The notes under the pieces were generated by a model, which did not search any database, was not told the origin of the DNA, and worked only from the letters and a program-made list of their open reading frames with translations. 44,990 nucleotides of DNA from an uncultured Alphaproteobacteria bacterium (GTDB lineage Bacteria > Pseudomonadota > Alphaproteobacteria > Caulobacterales > Aquidulcibacteraceae), in assembly GCA_902826035.1 (NCBI GenBank), contig CADEDG010000011.1, positions 1 to 44,990 of the forward strand, given 5' to 3'. The position numbers were made by a program, and so were the translations under genes. Position 1 is the stretch's first letter. The number at the start of each line of letters is the position of its first letter. Positions 7,473 to 16,172 of this stretch are shown one piece after another.

Positions 7473-8729
7473 TCATTCGTCCGCACCGCCAATCTCCGCG
7501 ACGATGCGCGCGCATTCCGGATCTGAGCCCGCGCGCTCAACCAAATTCGCGCACATTTGACGCGCCGCGCCGCGCTCACCGCGGGCCGCCAAAAGTTCCG
7601 CTAGCCGGCTTGTGGCTCCCGGGTTCAGCGGTGCGATCACCAACACGCGGCGATACCACGCCTCCGCTTGATCCACGTTTGCCGTGCTGCGATATCGGTC
7701 GCCGATGAGAATGCCGAGCACGCTCTGCCAGGGACGGATGCGTTGAGGCTCTTCGCCGTAGGCGCGCTCCATTGCTTCGTAGGCACGCTCATAGAGTGGC
7801 AAGGCGTTCTGCGGACGCCCCTCGATATCCTCGAGATCGCCGAGGTTGATGAGCGCTCCCCAGGCATCGGGATTCAGTGCGACCGCACGCTCGTGCGCGG
7901 CACGTGCGGCATCGAACTGGCCAAGCGCGGCAAGGGTCAGGCCCAGAGCTTGGTGCGTGAAATCGTTACTCGGCGCAAGGCGCGCCGCGCGTTCCGCCAA
8001 GGCGCGAGCGCGTTCGAGCCGGGCGTGGGCGCTTGGCGTTTGGGTCCGTCCGCTCGTCAGCGCCTCGCCCAGGGTTGTGCGGGGGTAGTCCCGCTCGCCC
8101 GGAGCATTTGGCCAGCGGATGACCTGTTGAACCAAGGCCGCCGCCAGCCCGGCACGCGCCTGGGCATTGTCAGGCTCGACCGACAAGACGCTCTCATAGA
8201 GGTCGATGGCGGCCTCATTGTCGGCGCGCGTAAACTGAAAATAGTTATCCCTCGCGCGCGCGATCAATGCGGCGGCTGTGTCCTCCCGATTGGCCAGCAT
8301 CGAAAATCCAATGGCCGCGAGCACAACCAGGGCCGCAGCAGTGATCAGCGCACGCCCTCGAGTGAGAAGCAACGCGCGACTAATGTCAGACGCGCTAACC
8401 GAGGATTCGACCGGTGCAATAATCCGGTAGCCTCGCTTCGAAACCGTCTCAACATACTCGGGGGATTTTGAGTCATCCCCAAGCGCGCGGCGAAGCTTTG
8501 ATACGGAGCGCGCAAGCGTGTCGTCGCCCACGACAACTCCTGGCCATAAGGCGCCAAGAATTTCATCGTGCGCAATCACCTCTCCGGGTTTGGAGGCCAA
8601 GAGCACGAGGAGGTCCATGACTTTGGGTTCGATGACTCGGCTCACGCCGGCTCGTTCGATGCGGCGCAAACTTGGGCGCACGGTCCACTCTCCGACCTTC
8701 CAGGTCTTGGACAAGGGTATTGTTTTCAT
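7473..8729 (-). CDS. Winged-helix transcriptional regulator with membrane segment and TPR domain
   Basis: The 418-residue product has an N-terminal OmpR/PhoB-type winged helix (residues about 10-105: EPKVMDLLVLLASKPGEVI, then VSKLRRALGDDSKSPEYVETVSKRGYRI). One transmembrane helix (about 125-145: ALITAAALVVLAAIGFSML) is followed by a periplasmic tetratricopeptide array (about 155-410). This CadC-like layout lacks a phosphoreceiver domain and usually senses envelope signals. It diverges from an S41 peptidase lipoprotein, and the 127-bp gap contains TCAGGAA direct repeats, so it probably controls that gene and itself. The signal is unknown. Confidence 0.88.
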   Translation of the reverse strand: MKTIPLSKTWKVGEWTVRPSLRRIERAGVSRVIEPKVMDLLVLLASKPGEVIAHDEILGALWPGVVVGDDTLARSVSKLRRALGDDSKSPEYVETVSKRGYRIIAPVESSVSASDISRALLLTRGRALITAAALVVLAAIGFSMLANREDTAAALIARARDNYFQFTRADNEAAIDLYESVLSVEPDNAQARAGLAAALVQQVIRWPNAPGERDYPRTTLGEALTSGRTQTPSAHARLERARALAERAARLAPSNDFTHQALGLTLAALGQFDAARAAHERAVALNPDAWGALINLGDLEDIEGRPQNALPLYERAYEAMERAYGEEPQRIRPWQSVLGILIGDRYRSTANVDQAEAWYRRVLVIAPLNPGATSRLAELLAARGERGAARQMCANLVERAGSDPECARIVAEIGGADE

Positions 8730-8744
8730 GGACGAAAGGCTCGG

Positions 8745-8770
8745 TCAGGAATCCGTCAGGAAATCAGGAA
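8745..8770. promoter_or_regulatory. Direct repeats TCAGGAA, putative winged-helix operator
   Basis: TCAGGAA occurs at 8745-8751, 8756-8762 and 8764-8770, the first two with an 11-bp period. Tandem direct repeats about one helical turn apart are typical sites for OmpR-type winged helices. The array lies between the divergent regulator (start 8729) and the S41 peptidase (start 8857), so it could serve both promoters. Confidence 0.45.
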
Positions 8771-8856
8771 GCGTCCGTCATTCCCTAACCTTGGTGGTTC
8801 GTCTAGTGCGCTGAGCCGGTGGGCGCGGCCCCCCGCCCGCTCTTCGAGGTGCAACT

Positions 8857-10341
8857 ATGAATGTCTTGGCACGGGTCGTCGCATCGCTGCTGATTGGACT
8901 GGCTCTGTTGGGCTGCGCCAACACGCCGAGCCCATCCTCACCGGCCCACGACGAACTGCTCACGCCGACCCAGTTACGGGAAGATTTCCGAGCGCTCTAT
9001 GAGGGCCTTCAACGGGCCCACATCAACCTCTTTGCCAATCGCACAAGCGCAGAGTTCGACCAGTCATTTGCGGAGACGCTCGCCACGCTCAATCGCCCCA
9101 TGACGAAGGCGGAGGCGCAGATCCGTTTCCAGCTCTTTGTCGCCCAAGGACGGGTCGCGCACGCGCGGATCGATGCGCCGATGGACGCGTTCGGCGCATT
9201 CCGGGAGAGTGGTGGACAGATATTCCCCTTTGGCGTCCGCATTTCAGAAGGCAGAGTGTTCGTCGCCGAGAATTTTAGCGGCCTTGCCGAGATCGCGCCG
9301 GGCGACGAGATTGTCGCGATCAACGGACAGTCGGCAGAATCTTGGGTGCGGCGCTTGCGCCGGCACATGTCCGCCGACAGCGAGTACCTGGCCGACGCCA
9401 TTCTCGAACCGCAATTCACTATCGCGCTTTGGCTTGAGTCGGGCGCGGTCGAGACGTTTCAAGTCCGATTTTTGACGCGCTCAGGCGGCCGATTGGACCT
9501 GGCCATTCCAGCGCGTTCGCGCACTGAGATGAGGGCGACGAGCCCAGCAGCGCCAGCCACTTTGGAAATTGACCCAACTGCGCGCGAGGCGCGGATAGTG
9601 CCCGGCGGCGTCGCCTATCTTCGTCCAGGCGTCTTCATGAATGTTGCCGACGGCGGGGACCCATTCGACCCTACTGCTTTTTGTCAATTCGTCGATAGCG
9701 CCTTTGAGCGTTTCCTTGCTGAAGACGCCACCAGCCTCTTGATAGACTTGCGTGACAATCCGGGCGGCGACAATTCCTTCAGCGATCACATGATCGCTTG
9801 GTTCGCGGACCGCCCGTTTCGGTTTTCTTCCGACTTCCGCGTCCGCGTGAGCCCAGAAGCGATCGCCGCCAATGCAGCGCGGTTGGAGCACTCATCACCT
9901 GACGGAATTAGCCGACAATACGCTGAGGCGTATGCGCGCGCTGCCACCGGGGACATCATCCATTTCCCGACACCAATGGCCCGGCCGCGCAGCGGCGCGC
10001 GGTTCACAGGGCGTGTCTTCATACTGGTCAACCGACGCTCGTTTTCGAACGCGGTGTCGGTAGCGGCCATTGTTCAAGACTACCGCTTTGGGCAAATCCT
10101 AGGCGAACCCACAGCCGATCTCGCCACCACCTACGGCGCGATGGAAACATTCAGTCTGCTCAATTCCGGCATAGCGGTCGGGTTTCCGAAGGCGCACATC
10201 ATTCGTCCCAGTGGAGACGAACGCGTGCAAGGGGTCACTCCAGACTTTGTGATCGCAACGCCTATCATCGAACCGACCGACGATCCGGTGCTTCAAGAGG
10301 CGCTAAGACGTGTCGAGGATTTGTCCCGCGGGCCGCGATGA
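8857..10341 (+). CDS. S41 family peptidase lipoprotein (C-terminal processing protease-like)
   Basis: The 494-residue product has a lipoprotein signal ending LALLGC, lipidated Cys at residue 20. A helical N-terminal part (PTQLREDFRALYEGLQRAH) is followed by a PDZ-like segment (APGDEIVAINGQSAESW) and the S41 catalytic core: LLIDLRDNPGGDNSFSD, then VFILVNRRSFSNAVSVAAI, where S397 (or S395) aligns with the nucleophile. A final strand region contains the GVTPDF motif common to the family. GAGGTG lies about 6 nt before ATG 8857. It likely acts in the periplasm attached to a membrane. The divergent winged-helix/TPR regulator is its probable controller. Confidence 0.9.
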   Translation: MNVLARVVASLLIGLALLGCANTPSPSSPAHDELLTPTQLREDFRALYEGLQRAHINLFANRTSAEFDQSFAETLATLNRPMTKAEAQIRFQLFVAQGRVAHARIDAPMDAFGAFRESGGQIFPFGVRISEGRVFVAENFSGLAEIAPGDEIVAINGQSAESWVRRLRRHMSADSEYLADAILEPQFTIALWLESGAVETFQVRFLTRSGGRLDLAIPARSRTEMRATSPAAPATLEIDPTAREARIVPGGVAYLRPGVFMNVADGGDPFDPTAFCQFVDSAFERFLAEDATSLLIDLRDNPGGDNSFSDHMIAWFADRPFRFSSDFRVRVSPEAIAANAARLEHSSPDGISRQYAEAYARAATGDIIHFPTPMARPRSGARFTGRVFILVNRRSFSNAVSVAAIVQDYRFGQILGEPTADLATTYGAMETFSLLNSGIAVGFPKAHIIRPSGDERVQGVTPDFVIATPIIEPTDDPVLQEALRRVEDLSRGPR

Positions 10342-10547
10342 CTTGATGTTCGGATCCGGGGGAAACGCTGACCCGCTCGAACGGGCCAAAACCAGCCCTC
10401 TCGTCCCGAGCTAGCCCGGTCGCTCAAGTCCAGCCGCCAGAGGCGCGACCAATGAGCGACCGCCAAATTCAACTGACCGGCCCCGCCCCTGCTTGGCGAT
10501 GGACAGGGCCGCTGGCTTTTGCTAAGGGCCAGCCTTCGTTTCGACCG

Positions 10548-10573
10548 CCCGCAGCGTGCTCACGCCCTGCGGG
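10548..10573 (+). promoter_or_regulatory. Strong hairpin in the region before rpsU
   Basis: CCCGCAG (10548-10554) pairs with CTGCGGG (10567-10573). The loop holds a further CGTG/CACG stem (10555-10558 with 10561-10564), giving an 11-bp interrupted hairpin. A T-run (10589-10594) follows only after a 15-nt gap, so it is a poor terminator. It may be a 5' UTR structure of rpsU or the end of the S41 transcript. A weaker GCTGGC/GCCAGC pair lies at 10511-10533. Confidence 0.35.
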
Positions 10574-10623
10574 GGTGTTGGCGTTTGGTTTTTTGACTTA
10601 GTTTTGACCGCGGGAGATGGGTC

Positions 10624-10860
10624 CTGGTACAGATTTTCGTTCGCGATAACAACGTCGACCAGGCGTTGAAGGCGCTCAAAAAGAAGATGCAGCGGGAAGG
10701 CACTTTCCGCGAAATGAAGCGTCGCAACCATTACGAAAAGCCGTCCGAGAAGCGCGCCCGCGAGGCGGCCGAGGCGGTCCGCCGCGCCCGCAAACTGGCC
10801 CGCAAGCGCGCCCAACGCGAAGGCCTGCTGCCGCGCCCGCCGGCCAAGCCGCGCACGTAG
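10624..10860 (+). CDS. rpsU: 30S ribosomal protein S21, apparent CTG start
   Basis: The 78-residue product reads (M)[18 protein letters not shown] and continues through the conserved [17 protein letters not shown] and [10 protein letters not shown] blocks, a textbook S21 with a short C-terminal extension. S21 is a small-subunit protein near the anti-Shine-Dalgarno end of 16S rRNA. The conserved N-terminus is present, but no in-frame ATG, GTG or TTG precedes it. The frame opens after a stop at 10594-10596, and the only near-cognate codon at the right place is CTG 10624, about 6 nt after GGGAGA (10612-10617). The first ordinary start (TTG 10666) would delete 14 conserved residues. An out-of-frame ATG at 10617 opens a ten-codon frame overlapping the start. 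A terminator follows at 10889. Confidence 0.9.
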   Translation: MVQIFVRDNNVDQALKALKKKMQREGTFREMKRRNHYEKPSEKRAREAAEAVRRARKLARKRAQREGLLPRPPAKPRT

Positions 10861-10888
10861 AAGGCATTCCACAGGATAAGACGCATGC

Positions 10889-10917
10889 GCCGCTCGGCTT
10901 TGGCCGGGCGGCGTTTT
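10889..10917 (+). terminator. Rho-independent terminator after rpsU
   Basis: A 10-bp stem (GCCGCTCGGC at 10889-10898 with GCCGGGCGGC at 10903-10912, one G-U pair) with a TTTG loop is followed by GTTTT. It sits 28 bp after the rpsU stop and just before the convergent marR gene. Confidence 0.85.
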
Positions 10918-10929
10918 GCTGTGCCGATA

Positions 10930-11367
10930 TCAGTCGCCCGTAACGCGTAAGATCAGCTCCGCCGCATCTGCCAGGGTCTGCAGTTCAGCGCCCGAGAGCT
11001 TTGCGAACCGCGCCCGCAGCAGCGCCAGCCGCCGGGCTCGCCCGGCCTCCATCAGCGCCCTGCCCTTCGCCGTCACCGCCACCACCACGCCGCGCCCGTC
11101 CGTCTTGTCGGCGCGCTTGACGGCGAGCCCCTCGCGCTCCAGGTCAGCCACCAGCTTGGACATGGTCGGCGCGCGCACTTGTTCGGCGCGAGCCAGGGAA
11201 GAAAGGCTTTGCGGGCCGGCGAACGCCAGAACAGAAAGCGCCGATATCTTGGGCCCGGACAAACTGCTTTCCGTGTCGGCGGCCCGCAAGGAGCGCAACA
11301 ATCGTATGGCGGCCCGATGCAACCGGTCGGCGGTTTCGGCGGAATTGGGCTTGGGCATCGGCGGCAT
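10930..11367 (-). CDS. MarR family transcriptional regulator
   Basis: The 145-residue product is a MarR winged-helix protein. An N-terminal dimerisation helix (ADRLHRAAIRLLRSLR) precedes the DNA-binding core (LARAEQVRAPTMSKLVADLEREGL), the wing (RADKTDGRGVVVAVT) and C-terminal dimer helices. It diverges from a VOC-superfamily gene with a 71-bp intergenic gap that contains a 19-bp palindrome, so it most likely represses that gene and itself. No ligand-binding or redox Cys is evident. Confidence 0.92.
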   Translation of the reverse strand: MPPMPKPNSAETADRLHRAAIRLLRSLRAADTESSLSGPKISALSVLAFAGPQSLSSLARAEQVRAPTMSKLVADLEREGLAVKRADKTDGRGVVVAVTAKGRALMEAGRARRLALLRARFAKLSGAELQTLADAAELILRVTGD

Positions 11368-11373
11368 TTTCAG

Positions 11374-11402
11374 TTGACATTATTAGTTAGTCAAACTAAT
11401 TA
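11374..11402 (+). promoter_or_regulatory. Putative promoter of the VOC gene
   Basis: TTGACA at 11374-11379 and TAATTA at 11397-11402 are separated by 17 bp, a good match to a vegetative promoter. The MarR-type palindrome (11382-11400) fills the spacer and touches the -10 element, as expected of a repressed promoter. Confidence 0.55.
11382..11400. promoter_or_regulatory. 19-bp palindrome, putative MarR operator
   Basis: ATTAGTT (11382-11388) and AACTAAT (11394-11400) are perfect inverted arms around a 5-bp spacer AGTCA. Size, AT-richness and position between divergent marR and VOC genes fit a MarR-dimer site. Confidence 0.65.
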
Positions 11403-11438
11403 TTTGACGCAATTGAGTTCCAAGCAAGGGTTTCCCGA

Positions 11439-11828
11439 ATGTCCTCACCACCAGAACCGATTGTAACTGGATTGCGGCAAGTGGCGCTCGCCAGCGCGGC
11501 GCCGGAGCAATTGGCTGACTTCTATCGCCGCGCATTGGGCTTGAGGACTCTGTTCGAAACCAACGGCATGGTGTTCATGGACGGCGGCGGCGTGCGGTTG
11601 ATGATCGGCGCCAAACCCCCAGAAGCGCCCGTTGGCGGCGACGCGGTGCTTTATTTCGAACCAGTTATTTGGGATGTTGCCGAGCGCGCGGTGGAGGCCG
11701 CCGGCGCTACCTTTCTCCATCCCCGCGCAGTCTTACAGCAGGCGGAGGGACGCGATCTGCTGCTGCGTGCGTTCAAAGATCCAGAGGGCCACGCGCTTGC
11801 TCTGCTGGGTTGGCGTGCGGCCAGTTAA
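11439..11828 (+). CDS. VOC superfamily (glyoxalase/bleomycin-resistance-like) protein
   Basis: The 129-residue product has two beta-alpha-beta-beta-beta halves: LRQVALASAAPEQLADFYRR with ALGLRTLF, then VLYFEPVIWDVAERAVEAAG and a terminal RAFKDPEGHALALLGW. These are hallmarks of the vicinal oxygen chelate fold. VOC members include dioxygenases, isomerases and drug-binding proteins; the reaction here cannot be named. The divergent MarR regulator suggests induction by a small molecule or stress. Confidence 0.87.
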   Translation: MSSPPEPIVTGLRQVALASAAPEQLADFYRRALGLRTLFETNGMVFMDGGGVRLMIGAKPPEAPVGGDAVLYFEPVIWDVAERAVEAAGATFLHPRAVLQQAEGRDLLLRAFKDPEGHALALLGWRAAS

Positions 11829-11903
11829 CGCGTGGAACCAAAGGCTGGACGCCGGGAAATTGCGGCTTCGACTTGAGGTGGATCGCGGACGAGAAGGAGC
11901 GCC

Positions 11904-12137
11904 ATGAAACTGCTTTGGATCGTGCTTGGGTTGAGCGCCGCTGGCACGGCGGCTTTTCTGGCGTTTGCGAGCGCCTGGTCCGGTTGGGAATTAACGTTCC
12001 ACCTCTGGATCGCGCTGGGGTTGGGGGTTTTCTTATCGTTGGCGTTGGGCGGGGGGTTAACCGCCCTGATGTTCTATTCGGCCCGCCAAGGTTATGACGA
12101 CCGGGTGGAACTTGACCGGGGCGACGAACACAATTGA
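11904..12137 (+). CDS. Small inner-membrane protein with two helices
   Basis: The 77-residue product has hydrophobic helices at about residues 2-24 and 31-58 and a charged cytosolic tail (RQGYDDRVELDRGDEHN). AAGGAG lies a few bases before ATG 11904. It sits 50 bp ahead of the NAD synthetase gene on the same strand. Family and function not recognised. Confidence 0.7.
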   Translation: MKLLWIVLGLSAAGTAAFLAFASAWSGWELTFHLWIALGLGVFLSLALGGGLTALMFYSARQGYDDRVELDRGDEHN

Positions 12138-12186
12138 GGTGGTCAGCTTATGGTCTTTGTGAGCATAAGCTGGTAGAAGAGCGTCA

Positions 12187-14217
12187 ATGGCCACGCGGCA
12201 AGCCAATCCCCGATCCTCGGATCCTACCCGTTTCAAATCGCTTTATGCGCACGGTTTCGCTCGGGTTGGGGCGTGCGCTCCCGTGGTGGCGCCGGCCGAC
12301 CCCGCCGCTAACGCCGCCGCAATCCTCGATTTTGCACACCAGGCCCATAGCGCCGGGGCGGCGCTGCTGCTGACCCCAGAACTCTCGCTCACCGGTTACT
12401 CGATCGATGATCTACTTTTGCAAGACGCCCTGCTTGACGCGGTCGAGGAGGCTTTGGTCTCGCTCAAGGCCGCGAGCAAACAATTGGCGCCGGTTATCGT
12501 TGTCGGCGCGCCACTGCGCGTGGGCGGGGCGCTCTACAATTGCGCCATCGCTATCCATCGCGGGCGTATCCTCGGCGTCGCACCCAAAAGCTTCCTGCCG
12601 AACTATCGCGAATTCTACGAGAAGCGCCATTTCGCCAGCGCCGCGGACACGAGCGCGCAGAGCCTCGTGATTTGCGGCGAGAGCTGTCCGTTCGGCGCGA
12701 ACCTCCTGTTCACTGCCAGCGACATCCGTGACTTCACGTTCCACCTCGAGATCTGCGAAGATTTTTGGGCCCCGACGCCACCCTCGTCGCTCGCCGCACT
12801 GGCGGGCGCGACTGTGTTGCTCAACCTCTCGGCGTCGAACATCACCATCGGCAAGGCGCAGGACCGCGCCATTCTGTGTGACGCCCAATCGCGACGCTGC
12901 ACGGCGGCGTACGTGTTCGCCGCAGCGGGCTGGGGCGAATCCACCACCGATCTCGCCTGGGATGGGCAGATCGTGGTTTACGAGTTGGGCGAGAAGATCG
13001 CCGAAGGCGAGCGTTTCTCGCGGACGCCGAAACTGGTGATCGCCGACATCGATGTCGGACGCATCGTCCAGGAGCGCCGCCGCCTCTCCAATTTTCGCGA
13101 CGCCGCCGCGCGCGAAGGCGAACGTATCGCCGCTTTCCTAATTGTGCCGTTCGAAAGCGGTACCGCGCCTGCGGTGCTGCCACTACAGCGGAAATTGGAT
13201 CGCTTTCCGTTCGTGCCCGACGATGCAGCGCAACGCGACCGCGATTGTTACGAGGCGTACAACATCCAAGTCGCAGGGCTCGCCAAGCGCGTCGAAGCCA
13301 CGGGCGCGAAGCGGGTGGTGATCGGCGTGTCAGGCGGGCTCGATTCCACCCACGCATTGATCGTGATCGCGCGCGCGTTCGACCTCATCGGCCTGCCGCG
13401 CAAAAACATTATCGGCGTCACCATGCCGGGCTTCGCCACCAGCGACGCCACCAAGGCCAATGCCTGGGCGCTGATGAAATCGCTTGGAATCGATGCGCGC
13501 GAGGTGTCGATCGAACCGCTGGCGCAGCGCATGCTGGAAGACCTCGATCACCCCGCAGCGCGCGGCGAAAAGGTTTACGACGTCACCTATGAGAACGTGC
13601 AAGCCGGCGTGCGCACCGACTATCTTTTCCGCCTGGCCAACAAGGAGGGCGGCTTCGTCGTCGGCACCGGCGACCTATCGGAGCTGGCGCTCGGCTGGTG
13701 CACGTACGGCGTCGGCGATCACATGTCGCACTACAACGTCAATGGCGGCGCGCCGAAAACGCTTATACAGCACCTGATCCGTTGGGTTGCGGCGTCCGCA
13801 CTGTTCGACGCGACCGCATCCGCCACGCTGCTGCGCGTACTTGACAGCGAGATCAGTCCAGAACTGATCCCGGGCGCGACCGCGCAGAGCACGCAAGCAA
13901 TCGTGGGGCCCTACGAATTGCAGGATTTCAATCTCTATTGGCTCACGCGCTACGGTTTCAATCCGAGCAAGATCCTGTTCCTGGCCTGGTCCGCGTGGGG
14001 GGAGAAGTATTCGTACGACGAACTTCGCAAATGGCTGCGCCTGTTCCTGACGCGCTTCTTCGCCAATCAGTACAAACGCTCGGCTGTTCCAAACGGCCCC
14101 AAGATCGTCTCAGGCGGAGCGCTTTCGCCGCGCGGCGATTGGCGCGCGCCAAGCGATGCAGCGGCGACGGCCTGGCTCGATGAGCTAGACAGGAATACGC
14201 CGGAAGTGCTGACATGA
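12187..14217 (+). CDS. nadE: Glutamine-dependent NAD(+) synthetase
   Basis: The 676-residue, two-domain enzyme makes NAD from nicotinic acid adenine dinucleotide, ATP and glutamine. The N-terminal nitrilase-type glutaminase carries Glu65 (TPELSLTGY), Lys134 ([17 protein letters not shown]) and Cys190 (LEICEDFW). The C-terminal synthetase has the ATP-pyrophosphatase loop SGGLDS at 382-387. The length matches the long glutamine-dependent bacterial form. The last four bases overlap the start of cysQ (ATGA), so the two are co-translated. Confidence 0.95.
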   Translation: MATRQANPRSSDPTRFKSLYAHGFARVGACAPVVAPADPAANAAAILDFAHQAHSAGAALLLTPELSLTGYSIDDLLLQDALLDAVEEALVSLKAASKQLAPVIVVGAPLRVGGALYNCAIAIHRGRILGVAPKSFLPNYREFYEKRHFASAADTSAQSLVICGESCPFGANLLFTASDIRDFTFHLEICEDFWAPTPPSSLAALAGATVLLNLSASNITIGKAQDRAILCDAQSRRCTAAYVFAAAGWGESTTDLAWDGQIVVYELGEKIAEGERFSRTPKLVIADIDVGRIVQERRRLSNFRDAAAREGERIAAFLIVPFESGTAPAVLPLQRKLDRFPFVPDDAAQRDRDCYEAYNIQVAGLAKRVEATGAKRVVIGVSGGLDSTHALIVIARAFDLIGLPRKNIIGVTMPGFATSDATKANAWALMKSLGIDAREVSIEPLAQRMLEDLDHPAARGEKVYDVTYENVQAGVRTDYLFRLANKEGGFVVGTGDLSELALGWCTYGVGDHMSHYNVNGGAPKTLIQHLIRWVAASALFDATASATLLRVLDSEISPELIPGATAQSTQAIVGPYELQDFNLYWLTRYGFNPSKILFLAWSAWGEKYSYDELRKWLRLFLTRFFANQYKRSAVPNGPKIVSGGALSPRGDWRAPSDAAATAWLDELDRNTPEVLT

Positions 14218-15011
14218 TCACGACAGACCTGAACGACCTGATCGCGCTCGCGCGCGCGGCCGGCCGCGAAATCATGGCCGTGCGCGAGCAAGGCTTCGTC
14301 GCCCAAACCAAGGACGACGGATCGTTGGTGACGCTCGCCGATCAGCGCGCGGAGGCGTTGATCGAAGCCGGCCTGAAACAACTCGCGCCTGGCGTGCCGA
14401 TGCTGGGAGAAGAAGCGGTGGCCGCAGGACGCGCTCCCGAACTAGGCCAGCGCTTCTTTTGCGTCGATCCGCTTGACGGAACCCGCGGGTTCGCCAAGGG
14501 CGGAGATGAGTTCACAGTCAACATCGCGCTCGTCATCGACGGCGCGCCGATTCAGGGCGTCATCTACGCGCCCGCCACGGGCGAACTTTATGCCGGCGAA
14601 CCGGGCCGGCCGGTGCGCGCGATTGGCGATGCCGCGTTGACAGCAGTCGCCACCGCGACCGCGCCCCCAGACGGGGCCTGGCGCGTGGTGGCGTCCGATC
14701 ATTCAGGCCGCAACGAGAAGACCGCGCATTTTATTGCAGCGCTTAGCGGAATCGCGACCCACGCCAGTTCATCGATCAAGCTTTGCCGCATCGCCGAGGG
14801 CGCGGCCGATCTCTATCCGCGTTTTGGCGACGTATGCCAGTGGGACATTGCGGCGGGTCACGCCGTGCTTGCTGCCGCCGGCGGCGACATCATGAGCCTC
14901 GACGGAAAACCCTTGCGCTATGGCGGCGATAGCGGCGGCTTCATTGTTCCTGGCTTTGTCGCTTTCGCCAACGTCGCGGCGGCGAGTGCTGCTCGTTCTG
15001 CGTTGCTCTAA
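14214..15011 (+). CDS. cysQ: 3'(2'),5'-bisphosphate nucleotidase CysQ
   Basis: The 265-residue product belongs to the inositol-monophosphatase superfamily. The metal site residues are visible: GEEAV, DPLDGTRGF and the later CQWDIAAGHAVLAAAGG. CysQ hydrolyses 3'-phosphoadenosine 5'-phosphate left by sulfate assimilation. Substrate preference between PAP and inositol phosphates cannot be proved from sequence, but the length and FAKGGDEFTVNIAL context favour CysQ. It overlaps nadE by four bases and converges on the GNAT gene with only 6 bp between stops. Confidence 0.9.
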   Translation: MITTDLNDLIALARAAGREIMAVREQGFVAQTKDDGSLVTLADQRAEALIEAGLKQLAPGVPMLGEEAVAAGRAPELGQRFFCVDPLDGTRGFAKGGDEFTVNIALVIDGAPIQGVIYAPATGELYAGEPGRPVRAIGDAALTAVATATAPPDGAWRVVASDHSGRNEKTAHFIAALSGIATHASSSIKLCRIAEGAADLYPRFGDVCQWDIAAGHAVLAAAGGDIMSLDGKPLRYGGDSGGFIVPGFVAFANVAAASAARSALL

Positions 15012-15017
15012 CGCTGC

Positions 15018-16079
15018 TTAGCCTAGTGCCCGGCGCAGATCGATGCGCCGCATCGCCTTGCCTGGAAGTGCGGCGAACTGCGCTTGCGGCATGCGTTCGA
15101 CGCGCCGCCGCAGCGCCCATTGCGCGCGCCGCACCGCGCCCGACCAGGAGACGCCGGCGGCGACACCGCTTTCGATCTTGCGTTGCGTTGTCGCCAATTG
15201 GCGTTTGTACTGGTACTCGCCGGGGCCGAAATCGATTTCAGCGAACCCGTGTTCAGCGGCCCACCCGACAACCCAACGCGCCAACTGCACGCCTGGAGAG
15301 TAAGCGTTGTGCGCCTCGTCATGGGCGATGACCCAGAAGTGTAGAACGCTCGCGCTGCGCAAGCAGAAAGCCGCCGCAACCAACTGATCGACGCCCGTTT
15401 TGAGCGTAAACAGCATGCCGCCAAAGCGCTGCTCGCGGGTTGCAAAGCAAACATCCAATACACCGCGCACCCAAGGCGCGGCCCAAATCTCCGGTTGCCC
15501 GCTCGCTCGCAATTGCCTGCATTTCCAGCTGAGCAATTGCTCGAAGTCGGCGCTGTCGGCGGACTGCGCGCAGAAACGCGGCGGCCCCTGCTCGCGCGCA
15601 AATTTGCGCAACTTCTTGTCAGTCTGGCGGAGGAATTCGCTTCGTCTCTCCCGCAGCGCGGCTTCGTAGGCCTCCCGCCCGCCGAAGGTTTCCGCGATCC
15701 AGGAAGCGTCCTCATGCGCACCGCCGCCAGCCAGGATGGTTTGACCGGCGGGGACGTGGGTCAGGTCAAGGCGGCCAACGCCGAGTGCGCGGCAAAGGTC
15801 CACCGCGGGCGCCGCCTGGCCAACGATTCCTTGATAGTCCGCGATCGGGGCGCCGAGACCCATCGCCGCGAAACGCGTCAGACGCTGCGCGGCGAAAAAG
15901 CCAGCGCCGCCGTCGATTACACAGATGCGCGCATCATCGCGCTGAGCGCCGACTATCCTGGCCCATTCCGGGGCAAAATACGGGCTGCGCAACGCCATGT
16001 CGCGAACCACATGGGAGCGCCAAAGAGCGATTTCCGCGCACCCCAATTCCTTCGGGTGTATCGTTTCGATACGCACCAT
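15018..16079 (-). CDS. GNAT/FemAB-like acyltransferase (CelD/BioF2-like)
   Basis: The 353-residue product has an N-terminal half with little conservation and a C-terminal GNAT fold of the CelD/FemAB kind: FGGMLFTLKTGVDQLVAAAF, LHFWVIAHDEAHNAYSPG, then GFAEIDFGPGEYQYKRQL. The last motif (DFGPG, YK) is typical of the family found in polysaccharide or cellulose loci. It probably transfers an acyl or aminoacyl group to an envelope precursor. No polysaccharide genes are adjacent, so the acceptor is unknown. It diverges from the GST gene. Confidence 0.85.
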   Translation of the reverse strand: MVRIETIHPKELGCAEIALWRSHVVRDMALRSPYFAPEWARIVGAQRDDARICVIDGGAGFFAAQRLTRFAAMGLGAPIADYQGIVGQAAPAVDLCRALGVGRLDLTHVPAGQTILAGGGAHEDASWIAETFGGREAYEAALRERRSEFLRQTDKKLRKFAREQGPPRFCAQSADSADFEQLLSWKCRQLRASGQPEIWAAPWVRGVLDVCFATREQRFGGMLFTLKTGVDQLVAAAFCLRSASVLHFWVIAHDEAHNAYSPGVQLARWVVGWAAEHGFAEIDFGPGEYQYKRQLATTQRKIESGVAAGVSWSGAVRRAQWALRRRVERMPQAQFAALPGKAMRRIDLRRALG

Positions 16080-16172
16080 CGCCCCCGTTCAGATTTGTAT
16101 CGGCGGCCTCGCAAGCAGCATTCCCCCAGCGCAGCGCTTGATCTTGCCCCCTCGCTCTGGAACAACGCGGCC

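Noticed and set aside
10617..10649. ATG with GGGA before it as the start of rpsU
   Set aside because: It is out of frame with S21 and ends after ten codons; kept only as a possible regulatory mini-frame.
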